This document shows positions 1-5,377 of a stretch of DNA of 5,589 nt, in pieces. The notes beneath the pieces are model-generated. The model made no database searches. It worked only from the letters and a program-made list of their open reading frames with translations, and was not told where the DNA came from. Origin of the DNA: Coriobacteriales bacterium (GTDB lineage Bacteria > Actinomycetota > Coriobacteriia > Coriobacteriales > CADBOM01); assembly GCA_017515355.1 (NCBI GenBank), contig JAFWGD010000150.1, forward strand, positions 1 through 5,589, in the 5' to 3' direction. Every line of letters starts with the position of its first letter. Positions within the stretch are counted from its first letter, which is position 1. The translations under genes were made by a program, and so were the position numbers.

Positions 1-328
1 CGATGCACTCGGGGCCGTAGTTCTCCTGGATGTCGCGGACCTTCTCGATGATGATGTCGTAGGCCTCGTCCCAGCTGATGCGCTGCCACTTGCCCTCGCC
101 GCGCTCGCCGGCGCGCTTGAGGGGGTGGAGCAGGCGGTCGGGTGAGTAGACCTGGCGCCACGATGCGGTTCCCTTCTGACAGCAGTAGCCTTCGCCTGCT
201 TCAGCGCCCGTGTATGGAACGCCCTCGGTACGCACGATCTTGCCGTCTTTGACGACCGTCTTGATCGCGCAGAACTCGTGGTCACCCCATCCAGGGCAGG
301 CTGTGCAGACCCATTTCTCCTCTGACAT
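1..328 (-). CDS. Molybdopterin oxidoreductase, N-terminal part (cut by window edge)
   Basis: This is the first 109 codons of a DMSO-reductase-superfamily molybdoenzyme, which would bind bis-MGD molybdenum and an N-terminal [4Fe-4S] cluster and carry out a redox (or hydroxyl-transfer or hydration) reaction on an unknown substrate. The start reads MSEEKWVCTACPGWGD. Cluster-ligand candidates are C8, C11, C20 and C49/C50, and the last pair is followed by Q51-K52-G53. The family-typical stretches YSPDRLLHPLKR (61-72) and W-x-R-I-S-W-D-E-A (81-89) follow, then a YGPE motif near residue 107. No Tat or Sec signal is present, so the protein is probably cytoplasmic. The start at 328 has a GGAAGGGG Shine-Dalgarno (334-341) 5 bases upstream; an in-frame ATG at 343 would add MEGVC but has a weaker site. 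The spacing C-x2-C-x8-C is longer than the usual C-x2-C-x3-C. The family is secure; the substrate cannot be told. Confidence 0.9.
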   Translation of the reverse strand, partial: MSEEKWVCTACPGWGDHEFCAIKTVVKDGKIVRTEGVPYTGAEAGEGYCCQKGTASWRQVYSPDRLLHPLKRAGERGEGKWQRISWDEAYDIIIEKVRDIQENYGPECI

Positions 329-358
329 GCAAACCCCTTCCATTGTCTTTTCCCGGTT

Positions 359-382
359 GGCAAGGAACCTTGCATCCTTGCC
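359..382 (-). repeat. CAAGG/CCTTG inverted repeats in the molybdoenzyme leader
   Basis: Two overlapping inverted repeats share one left arm. GCAAGG (360-365) pairs with CCTTGC (368-373) across two bases, and GGCAAGG (359-365) pairs with CCTTGCC (376-382) across ten bases. The site lies just downstream of the expected start of transcription for the molybdoenzyme gene. It could be a regulator's operator with three half-sites, or an RNA hairpin that switches between two pairings. The repeat is seen directly; the role is inferred. Confidence 0.5.
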
Positions 383-391
383 TGTGCCCGC

Positions 392-418
392 ATTATATCC
401 CAAGCGTCCCGTATGCAA
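392..418 (-). promoter_or_regulatory. Probable sigma-70-type promoter of the molybdoenzyme gene
   Basis: A perfect TATAAT -10 box lies at 392-397 on the minus strand. A weak -35 candidate, TTGCAT (413-418), sits 15 bp upstream; it matches only three of six consensus positions and the spacing is short, so the promoter may need an activator. Initiation near 385 would give a leader of about 57 nt containing the 359-382 hairpin repeat. Confidence 0.5.
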
Positions 419-497
419 TACGAATCTGAATAAAATAGAGTGGCTTCAAGTCGATTTTGCATAGTTTGGAATGTTGGCTCGAAGCAAAACGCGACGA

Positions 498-525
498 TTG
501 CGCATGCGGGAAACTCAAGTATACT
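498..525 (+). promoter_or_regulatory. Probable promoter of the toxin-antitoxin module
   Basis: A TATACT -10 box (520-525, one mismatch to consensus) lies 16 bp after a weak TTGCGC -35 candidate (498-503). Initiation near 532 leaves a leader of about 19 nt before the antitoxin ATG. The -10 box is inside the palindromic operator, so repressor bound there would block RNA polymerase. A second TATACT at 532-537 would leave too little leader to hold the ribosome site. Confidence 0.45.
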
Positions 526-540
526 TGCACATATACTTGA
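515..540 (+). promoter_or_regulatory. Nested palindromic operator, likely for the RHH antitoxin
   Basis: The site contains a perfect 12-bp palindrome CAAGTATACTTG (516-527). A third half-site repeats TATACTTG (520-527) at 532-539, exactly 12 bp on. The outer parts also form a perfect 9-bp inverted repeat, TCAAGTATA (515-523) with TATACTTGA (532-540). Ribbon-helix-helix antitoxins are known to repress their own operons by cooperative binding of dimers to closely spaced half-sites. The position over the -10 box and directly against the ribosome-binding site fits this. That the antitoxin at 551 is the binder is an inference. Confidence 0.65.
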
Positions 541-550
541 AAGGAGGAAC

Positions 551-793
551 ATGCCTCAACTATCTCTTTACATTGATGATGTCACGATGGATCTGATGAG
601 GCGCAAAGCCTCAGCTGAGGGCGTATCGCTCTCCCGCTATGCCGCCAGTGCGATCCGCGAATACATCGATGCGCCTAAAAGGGCTGTCGATGACGACTAT
701 TGGGACAAGCTGTACGGCTGCCTGGCCGACGATGATTCGTTCGGATATCCCGAGCGCTACGAGTCGGATCCGATACCCGCACTCGATCTATAG
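551..793 (+). CDS. Ribbon-helix-helix antitoxin (CopG/FitA-like), 80 aa
   Basis: This is probably the antitoxin partner of the PIN-domain toxin encoded 10 bp downstream. It would neutralise the toxin by binding it and repress the operon by binding DNA. Residues 3-8 (QLSLYI) look like the DNA-contacting beta strand, followed by helix A (about 11-23), the turn G24-V-S-L-S, and helix B (about 27-39, SRYAASAIREYI). The acidic, aromatic tail (residues 47-75, with DDDYWDK and DDDSFGY) is the type that wraps the toxin's active site. The chosen ATG has a strong AAGGAGG (541-547), although only 3 bases separate it from the start. A longer in-frame version from 440 would translate through promoter and operator, so I reject it. 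Family assignment rests on fold pattern and context, so the exact antitoxin subfamily is unsure. Confidence 0.85.
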   Translation: MPQLSLYIDDVTMDLMRRKASAEGVSLSRYAASAIREYIDAPKRAVDDDYWDKLYGCLADDDSFGYPERYESDPIPALDL

Positions 794-803
794 CAGGTGC
801 GCC

Positions 804-1211
804 ATGTACGTTTTCGATACGAATATCCTTGTCGATTTCCTGCGTGGTAGGCTGCCACTCGGACTGGAGCTGCTGAAGAACACGGATAGCCGCCTGATTA
901 AGATTCCCGCAGTTGTTGTAGCTGAGCTGCTTGTGGGAGCATACAAGAACAAGAATCCCGAAAAGCTTCGCGAGGCAATCGAAAGCCTGCTGGTCAATTT
1001 CGAAATACTCCCATTTGACGAACGCTGCGCCATTAAGTATGCGCAGATACGAGCAGAGCTGGAGCTTGCAGGGAACAGGATAGAATCGAACGATATGATG
1101 ATCGCCGCAACGACGATTGTGCATGATGCCATTCTCGCGACGAACGATTTGAATGACTTCGGGCGAATCCCCGAATTGAGAATCATGTCGCTTGCAGAAG
1201 TGGAGCATTAG
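804..1211 (+). CDS. PIN-domain toxin ribonuclease (VapC/FitB-like), 135 aa
   Basis: PIN-domain toxins are metal-dependent RNases that cut tRNA, rRNA or mRNA when freed from the antitoxin. The acidic metal-binding residues are in place: D5 in YVFDTNILVDFL (2-13), E41 in AELLVG, D97 in the SNDMMIAA motif, and D115 or D118 in LATNDLNDFG near the C terminus. The length is normal for a VapC-type protein and no catalytic position is missing, so it should be active. The ATG at 804 follows the antitoxin stop by 10 bp with an AGG (795-797) 6 bases upstream, which argues for coupled translation. GC content is lower than in the housekeeping operon (30 and 29 of 60 in samples at 901-960 and 1081-1140), which fits horizontal acquisition. 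RNA target unknown. Confidence 0.92.
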   Translation: MYVFDTNILVDFLRGRLPLGLELLKNTDSRLIKIPAVVVAELLVGAYKNKNPEKLREAIESLLVNFEILPFDERCAIKYAQIRAELELAGNRIESNDMMIAATTIVHDAILATNDLNDFGRIPELRIMSLAEVEH

Positions 1212-1214
1212 CCG

Positions 1215-2018
1215 CTAACGACTGGCGAAATCGGCTATCGCATCGGCAGCTTGGGCCTGCTGGTCTTCGCGAGAGATGTCCGCTTCGCCATCGTTCTTCT
1301 GCTCGCCGTAGTTGCCGAAGTTAGCGTGGTTGCCGCCATTGATTACGAGTTCTTGCGCATGAGGAGGCATCTTGGCTTCGGCTTCAGCGTACTTCTGCAG
1401 GTCGAGCACACCGTCGTTGCTGCCGACGATCGAAAGCGCCTCGAGACTCTCCTGCGACAGATCGTCGTTTGGATAGGCAGCGAGAAACACGATTCCGATG
1501 TAATCTTCAGCATGATCCGCCAGGTACATGCTCGCCGAGACCCCGCCGAGGGAGTGCCCGCCGATCAGCCACGCGTCGACCTCCGGAAACTGCTCCGCAA
1601 TGCCTTCGGCGGCATCGGTGTCGAAGATGGCCAAGTTGAACGGCGGCTTCACGAGCACGCAGAGGATGCCTTCGCGAGCGCACATGGTGAGCAGCGGCGC
1701 ATACGCCTCGGGCTGCACCTTCCCACCGGGATAGAAGATGAGCCCGGCGATTGTGCGCTCTGGCACGAAGGCGATCTCGCCGTCTGGGAGCGTCTGCACG
1801 GTCACGCCATCGGCAGCGCCGTCCTCATCGGCAACGGCCGCGAGCGCCTCGTCGTCGGCGTGATAGTAGTCACTGACGTAGGCGAAGAACCCCACGGCAA
1901 GCACGACGATGAGCGCCCCGATCGCAATCAGGGCTCGCTTCAACCGCTTTCTGCGAGGCTTTGTTCCCTCGGTTACCACCGCATTCGCCTTTCCGCCACA
2001 TTCGTGCCTTGCAATCAT
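1215..2018 (-). CDS. Membrane-anchored alpha/beta hydrolase, 267 aa
   Basis: An alpha/beta-hydrolase-fold enzyme, probably an esterase or lipase-like protein held at the outer face of the membrane. A basic stretch (KPRRKRLKR, 20-28) precedes one hydrophobic segment (about 29-49), which looks like an uncleaved signal anchor. The catalytic domain then shows a YPGG oxyanion-type turn (96-99), the nucleophile elbow G154-H-S156-L-G-G159, a likely acid D202 in SNDG, and catalytic H231 in NGGNHANFGNYG (227-238). This pattern matches the Abhydrolase_5-type family common in Gram-positives; the substrate is unknown. The ATG at 2018 has no clear Shine-Dalgarno. An in-frame GTG at 1979 has GGAAAGG (1988-1994) 8 bases upstream and would give 254 aa with the anchor intact, so it may be the true start. 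The gene begins just past the tRNA terminator and no promoter of its own is obvious. Confidence 0.85.
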   Translation of the reverse strand: MIARHECGGKANAVVTEGTKPRRKRLKRALIAIGALIVVLAVGFFAYVSDYYHADDEALAAVADEDGAADGVTVQTLPDGEIAFVPERTIAGLIFYPGGKVQPEAYAPLLTMCAREGILCVLVKPPFNLAIFDTDAAEGIAEQFPEVDAWLIGGHSLGGVSASMYLADHAEDYIGIVFLAAYPNDDLSQESLEALSIVGSNDGVLDLQKYAEAEAKMPPHAQELVINGGNHANFGNYGEQKNDGEADISREDQQAQAADAIADFASR

Positions 2019-2041
2019 CCCATAAGATGCTCGAACATGAA

Positions 2042-2065
2042 GAGACCCCCGGCTTCGGGGGTCTC
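2042..2065 (-). terminator. Rho-independent-type terminator after tRNA-Ala
   Basis: A perfect 10-bp GC-rich stem, GAGACCCCCG (2042-2051) with CGGGGGTCTC (2056-2065), closes a 4-base loop 10 bp beyond the tRNA 3' end. On the minus strand it is followed by TTCATGTT, a poor U tract, so termination may be incomplete. Read-through would feed the hydrolase gene directly downstream. Confidence 0.7.
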
Positions 2066-2075
2066 GAATTATCAG

Positions 2076-2151
2076 TGGTGGAGATGATGGGATTCGAACC
2101 CACGACCCCCGCGTTGCGAACGCGATGCTCTCCCAGCTGAGCTACATCCCC
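2076..2151 (-). tRNA. tRNA-Ala (anticodon CGC)
   Basis: This folds as a complete 76-nt cloverleaf. The acceptor stem is GGGGATG with CATCTCC and includes the G3:U70 wobble pair that is the classic identity element for alanyl-tRNA synthetase. The D arm contains GCTC-AGCTGGGA-GAGC. The anticodon loop TTCGCAA gives anticodon CGC, reading the GCG alanine codon. The T arm is GTGGG-TTCGAAT-CCCAT. The discriminator is A73 and CCA is encoded in the gene. The isoacceptor reads an abundant codon in a GC-rich genome. It is flanked by its own promoter and a terminator hairpin, so it is a single-gene unit. Confidence 0.97.
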
Positions 2152-2178
2152 ACTGGCGCTGCACTTACAGCATTGATG

Positions 2179-2207
2179 ATTGTGCCTTTTTAGGCGCGTG
2201 CCGTCAA
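2179..2207 (-). promoter_or_regulatory. Probable promoter of tRNA-Ala
   Basis: On the minus strand a TTGACG -35 box (2202-2207, one mismatch) lies 17 bp from a CACAAT -10 box (2179-2184, two mismatches). Initiation about 7 bases on would give a 5' leader of about 20 nt for RNase P to remove. The spacing is optimal. Co-transcription from the operon upstream is also possible, as no strong terminator separates them. Confidence 0.55.
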
Positions 2208-2213
2208 CGAGTT

Positions 2214-2225
2214 CGCCGCGCGGCG
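2214..2225. repeat. 12-bp GC palindrome after the tsaBD stop
   Basis: CGCCGCGCGGCG is a perfect palindrome 5 bases beyond the tsaBD stop codon. It could form a short hairpin at the 3' end of the operon mRNA, but no U-run follows, so it is not a convincing intrinsic terminator. It may stabilise the transcript end or be chance in GC-rich sequence. Confidence 0.3.
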
Positions 2226-2230
2226 GTGCC

Positions 2231-4309
2231 CTATAGCTCCATATTCGGAAGCGAATCGGCGGTGAGGCCGAGGAATTCGCCTCTGTGCCAAAGGTCGATC
2301 GCCACCGCGGCGATCATTCCCGCGTTGTCGGTGCATGCGGATAGCTCGGGGAGCGTGACGTGGACGCCATGCGCCCCGATGGCCTCGGCCAACGACTTGC
2401 GCAGCTCGGGGTTGGCCGCAACGCCGCCTCCCAGGCAGAACTCGTCGACATCGGTCTGCTCCACAGCGGCAAGCGCCTTGGCAACCTGCACGTCGACGAC
2501 GGCGCGCTGGAACGACGCGGCGATATCGGGCATGTTGAGCTCGCGCCCAGCGGCCAGCTCCTCCTTGATGAAGGTCATTACCGCGGTCTTCAGACCAGAG
2601 AGCGAGAAGCGGAAGTCATGGCTGTGCAGCATCGCGCGCGGGAAGTCGATGGCATCGGGATTGCCCTTCGCGGCGAGCTTCGAGATCACCGGTCCGCCAG
2701 GATAGCCGAGCCCGAGCGCCTTGGCGACTTTGTCGAACGCCTCCCCCACCGCATCATCGAGCGTCTGCCCGAGGATCTCGTAGTCGCCCCAATCCTTGAC
2801 GTGCACGAGCATGGTGTGCCCGCCAGAGACAAGCGAAACGACCATCGGAGGCTCGATTGCAGGATTGGCGATCCTGTTGGCGTAGATGTGCCCCTCGAGG
2901 TGGTTCACGCCGATTAGCGGCAGTTTCGTTGCCCAGCTGAGGCCCTTGGCGAACGCGAGGCCGACGACGAGCGCGCCCACGAGGCCAGGTCCCTGCGTCA
3001 CTGCTATCGCATCGAGCTCGCTGAAGTCGAGCGAGCGGTTCAGGCCCAACGCCTCGCCTGCGCGGTCCATCGTCTCGTCGACGACGCCGACGATGGCCTC
3101 GGTGTGCTTGCGCGAGGCGATCTCGGGAACCACGCCGCCGAAGCGCGCATGGAAGTCTACCTGAGGTGCCACGAGATCGGCGATCATCGTGCGCTCGGAA
3201 TCGATGATGGCTGCAGCGGTCTCGTCGCACGAGGTCTCTATCGCGAGTATCAGCGGCTTGCGCGAGGCGAGCTCGGCAGCCTCAGAGACCTCGTCGCGCG
3301 CTATCCCGCCGCGCCTGTAGTGCAGCTGGGCCTGCTCGCCGACCCCCGAGCTGGGGATATCGGCCGAGCTGGAAGCAGCGAATGCGTCGGCGTTGGTGGG
3401 CAGGTTCGCAGCCTCGTTGGGATGGAGCTTTCCATCGCCCGACGCGCGCACGTCGAACTCGGGATTGCCAACCAGCACGCCGGGCATCGAGGCTCCAGTC
3501 GTCTCAAGTCGGATCTTCTCGTTCTCCTCCGCGTCGGAAAGGCGCGTGTACACCGGCTGCAGCTCCTGCGGATGCCCGCCACCGAGCGCTCCGCGGCGCT
3601 TCATCTCGTAGTAGGCCATGAGAAGGCCTCGGCCCGTCACCGCCCAGCGCTCCTCGGGGAGCACCTCGCACTTCGCGCCCGCCTCGGCAAACGCGCCCTC
3701 GAAGACGTCGAGGAACTTCGCGAGGCCGTCGCCAGCCAGCATCATCGCGTCGCCGCGCGCAGCGAATTCGGCGGCCCACCTGGCGCTTGCAGCAGCTGGC
3801 TTGTCGACCATGTCGGGATTGAGGCGCACCGCGCCTTCCTCGCGCAGCTCATAGCGAACCGGATAGACCTCCTTGCGCAGCGCATCCCCCACAACGCCCA
3901 AGGCGCCGCGGTATCCCGCGAGCCAAGCCTCCCACGCAATCGCATCGAGGGTCGGCACGCCGTAGAGTGCGCAACCAAGGCCAGAGGCCGCTCCCTTTGC
4001 CGTGGCTACGCCGATGCGGACTCCGGTGAAGGAGCCCGGGCCCCTGCCACAGACTATCGCCACCACGTCCTCGCGCGCGATGCCCTTGGCGCTCGCCATC
4101 TCCTCGACGCTGGGCAGCAGGCGCGTGTTGGCGCAGCGCTTCGCGGCTATCGAATCGGTGTGGATGATGGCCTCGTCCAGCGCCGGGAAATCCGCAGCGC
4201 ATGCGCCGAGTGCAACGCGATCCACATCGAACGCCGCGCCGAGCGCTATAGCCTCGGTGGAGGTGTCGAAGGCGATGAGGATTCCGTTGCAGTTTGCGCG
4301 CTGAACCAT
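2231..4309 (-). CDS. tsaD: TsaB-TsaD fusion, tRNA t6A37 threonylcarbamoyltransferase, 692 aa
   Basis: Both actin-like subunits of the bacterial t6A synthase are in one polypeptide. The enzyme transfers threonylcarbamoyl from TC-AMP to A37 of ANN-decoding tRNAs in the cytoplasm, with TsaE. The TsaB part (about 9-260) shows AFDTST (13-18) and GRGPGSFTGVRIG (88-100), ending in YTRLSDAEEN (254-263). The TsaD part (about 351-692) shows ETSCDETAAAI (358-368), metal-binding H470 and H474 in NHLEGH, SGGHT (495-499), SLSGLKTA (569-576), GGGVAAN (627-633) and D661 in CTDNAG. Between them lies an Ala/Ser-rich linker of about 85 residues with no GNAT motif. No ATG, GTG or TTG codon occurs from residue 288 to 358, so TsaD cannot start separately there. 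The start at 4309 is chosen because AGGGAG (4316-4321) lies 6 bases upstream; a start at 4372 would overlap tsaE. Confidence 0.95.
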   Translation of the reverse strand: MVQRANCNGILIAFDTSTEAIALGAAFDVDRVALGACAADFPALDEAIIHTDSIAAKRCANTRLLPSVEEMASAKGIAREDVVAIVCGRGPGSFTGVRIGVATAKGAASGLGCALYGVPTLDAIAWEAWLAGYRGALGVVGDALRKEVYPVRYELREEGAVRLNPDMVDKPAAASARWAAEFAARGDAMMLAGDGLAKFLDVFEGAFAEAGAKCEVLPEERWAVTGRGLLMAYYEMKRRGALGGGHPQELQPVYTRLSDAEENEKIRLETTGASMPGVLVGNPEFDVRASGDGKLHPNEAANLPTNADAFAASSSADIPSSGVGEQAQLHYRRGGIARDEVSEAAELASRKPLILAIETSCDETAAAIIDSERTMIADLVAPQVDFHARFGGVVPEIASRKHTEAIVGVVDETMDRAGEALGLNRSLDFSELDAIAVTQGPGLVGALVVGLAFAKGLSWATKLPLIGVNHLEGHIYANRIANPAIEPPMVVSLVSGGHTMLVHVKDWGDYEILGQTLDDAVGEAFDKVAKALGLGYPGGPVISKLAAKGNPDAIDFPRAMLHSHDFRFSLSGLKTAVMTFIKEELAAGRELNMPDIAASFQRAVVDVQVAKALAAVEQTDVDEFCLGGGVAANPELRKSLAEAIGAHGVHVTLPELSACTDNAGMIAAVAIDLWHRGEFLGLTADSLPNMEL

Positions 4310-4319
4310 GCTTTTCTCC

Positions 4320-4796
4320 CTATTCGACGCCTGCGAACATCGAGGCCAGGCCCTGAGCGAGCGCAATGCCACGTGGCCCGATGCCCTCGAGCTCGAGGGT
4401 GCGCTCGGTTGCGCTGTCCAGCGAGATCGAGATCTTGAGGTAGTCGTCGGGAAGGGCCTCTGGGAAGCGATCGCCCCATTCGATCACGGTGATGCAGCCG
4501 CTCTCGAGCATCCCGTAGAAGTCGACATCGTCGAGCTGCTCGATCTCGTCGAGGCGATAGAGGTCCCAATGGCACAGCACCTTGTCGCCATCGCATTCGT
4601 ACTGGCGCATGATGTTGAACGTTGGACTGGTGATATCACTGGAGACGCCGAGACCTTCGGCTATTCCCTTGGTCAGATGCGTCTTGCCCGCGCCAAGGTC
4701 GCCGCAGAGCACCACGACATCGTCGTTTTCCAGCAGTTTCGCGAGCGCGCGGCCGTATCCGATAGTCCGCTCGATCGCATCGGAGCGAAGAATCAT
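4320..4796 (-). CDS. tsaE: TsaE, ATPase of t6A biosynthesis, 158 aa
   Basis: TsaE is the P-loop ATPase that binds the TsaB-TsaD dimer and drives turnover of the t6A synthase. The Walker A motif is GDLGAGKT (32-39). Next comes the family's SPTF stretch (57-60), then HWDLYR (76-81) and the IEWGDR block (105-110) with conserved E106 and W107. The length is normal for the family, with nothing missing. The ATG shares four bases (ATGA) with the end of the glycosylase gene, and GAGGAAGG (4804-4811) lies 7 bases upstream, so it is probably translationally coupled. Its TAG stop overlaps the ribosome site of the TsaB-TsaD gene, whose product is its direct partner. The assignment is secure. Confidence 0.95.
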   Translation of the reverse strand: MILRSDAIERTIGYGRALAKLLENDDVVVLCGDLGAGKTHLTKGIAEGLGVSSDITSPTFNIMRQYECDGDKVLCHWDLYRLDEIEQLDDVDFYGMLESGCITVIEWGDRFPEALPDDYLKISISLDSATERTLELEGIGPRGIALAQGLASMFAGVE

Positions 4797-5368
4797 CTCG
4801 CGGCCTTCCTCTCTCGCGCGACGCGCAGCAGCTCGCCGAGGAGGTCGAAGTCGCTCTCGAGCAGCGCGAGCTTGCTCTGGTCGTAGATCGCCGCCGCGGG
4901 ATGAAACGTCGGCAGCACGTAGAACTTGCCGGTGGTGTAGGCCTGGCCGCGCAGGGAGGTGATGCCCTTGTCGGTTTTGAGGATGAACTTCGTCGCGAAG
5001 TTGCCGAGCGTGACTATGACGTCGGGATCGATCGCGCGCACCTGCTCGCGAAGATAGGGAGAGCAGAGCCGAATCTCGTCGGGACGCGGATCGCGGTTGC
5101 CCGGAGGTCTGCATTTGAGCACGTTGGCGATGTAGATGTCGGGGCGGTTGATTCCCGCGCGCTCGAGCATCCTGTTGAGCAGCTTGCCTGCCGCACCAAT
5201 GAAGGGCTCGGCGCCGAGGTCCTCCTGCTTGCCAGGTGCCTCGCCGATGAACATCACCTCGGCATCGGGGTTGCCAACGCCGAAGACGACGGTCGTGCGC
5301 GTCTCGCACAGCTCGCACTTGCGGCATTGAAGCGCGTCGGCCTCTATCTCTTCAAGCGTACGATGCAT
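4793..5368 (-). CDS. Uracil-DNA glycosylase, family 4 (Fe-S type), 191 aa
   Basis: This enzyme excises uracil that arises in DNA by cytosine deamination or dUTP incorporation, starting base excision repair. Four cysteines, C15, C18, C86 and C102, match the [4Fe-4S] cluster ligands of family 4 glycosylases. GEAPGKQEDL (42-51) is the family's first active-site motif, and HPAAA (156-160) with H156 is the second. F57-I-G-A-A-G-K lies in the uracil-binding region. The length of 191 aa is close to the Thermotoga type enzyme. The ATG at 5368 has AGGCGG (5374-5379) 5 bases upstream, formed partly by the alr stop codon. It sits between alr and tsaE, which elsewhere are often adjacent, so it looks inserted into an ancestral cluster. 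Family 4 fits better than family 5 because of the GEAPG-x-x-E-D motif. Confidence 0.93.
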   Translation of the reverse strand: MHRTLEEIEADALQCRKCELCETRTTVVFGVGNPDAEVMFIGEAPGKQEDLGAEPFIGAAGKLLNRMLERAGINRPDIYIANVLKCRPPGNRDPRPDEIRLCSPYLREQVRAIDPDVIVTLGNFATKFILKTDKGITSLRGQAYTTGKFYVLPTFHPAAAIYDQSKLALLESDFDLLGELLRVARERKAAR

Positions 5369-5377
5369 CCAAGCCGC

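Noticed and set aside
440..550. Upstream extension of the antitoxin to an ATG at 440.
   Set aside because: It would code through the operator, promoter and a strong Shine-Dalgarno, and adds no RHH-like sequence.
1251..2087. A 278-codon plus-strand open frame opposite the hydrolase.
   Set aside because: It runs through the terminator and into the tRNA, and the hydrolase on the other strand has complete catalytic motifs.
2066..2160. The tRNA 3' end as an attachment site for an island carrying the hydrolase and toxin-antitoxin genes.
   Set aside because: No second copy of the tRNA 3' sequence and no integrase are visible in the window, so there is no direct evidence for integration.
2185..2200. 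Possible terminator with a run of five A/T bases near GCCT/AGGC after the TsaB-TsaD gene.
   Set aside because: On the operon strand the run is A, not U, and lies in the loop, with a mismatch in the stem. The sequence is better explained as the spacer of the tRNA promoter.
3104..4438. A 444-codon open frame on the plus strand opposite the TsaB-TsaD gene.
   Set aside because: It is a GC-rich shadow of a well-supported gene, with Arg/Ala-rich composition, no domain and no ribosome site. TsaB and TsaD motifs fix the coding strand.
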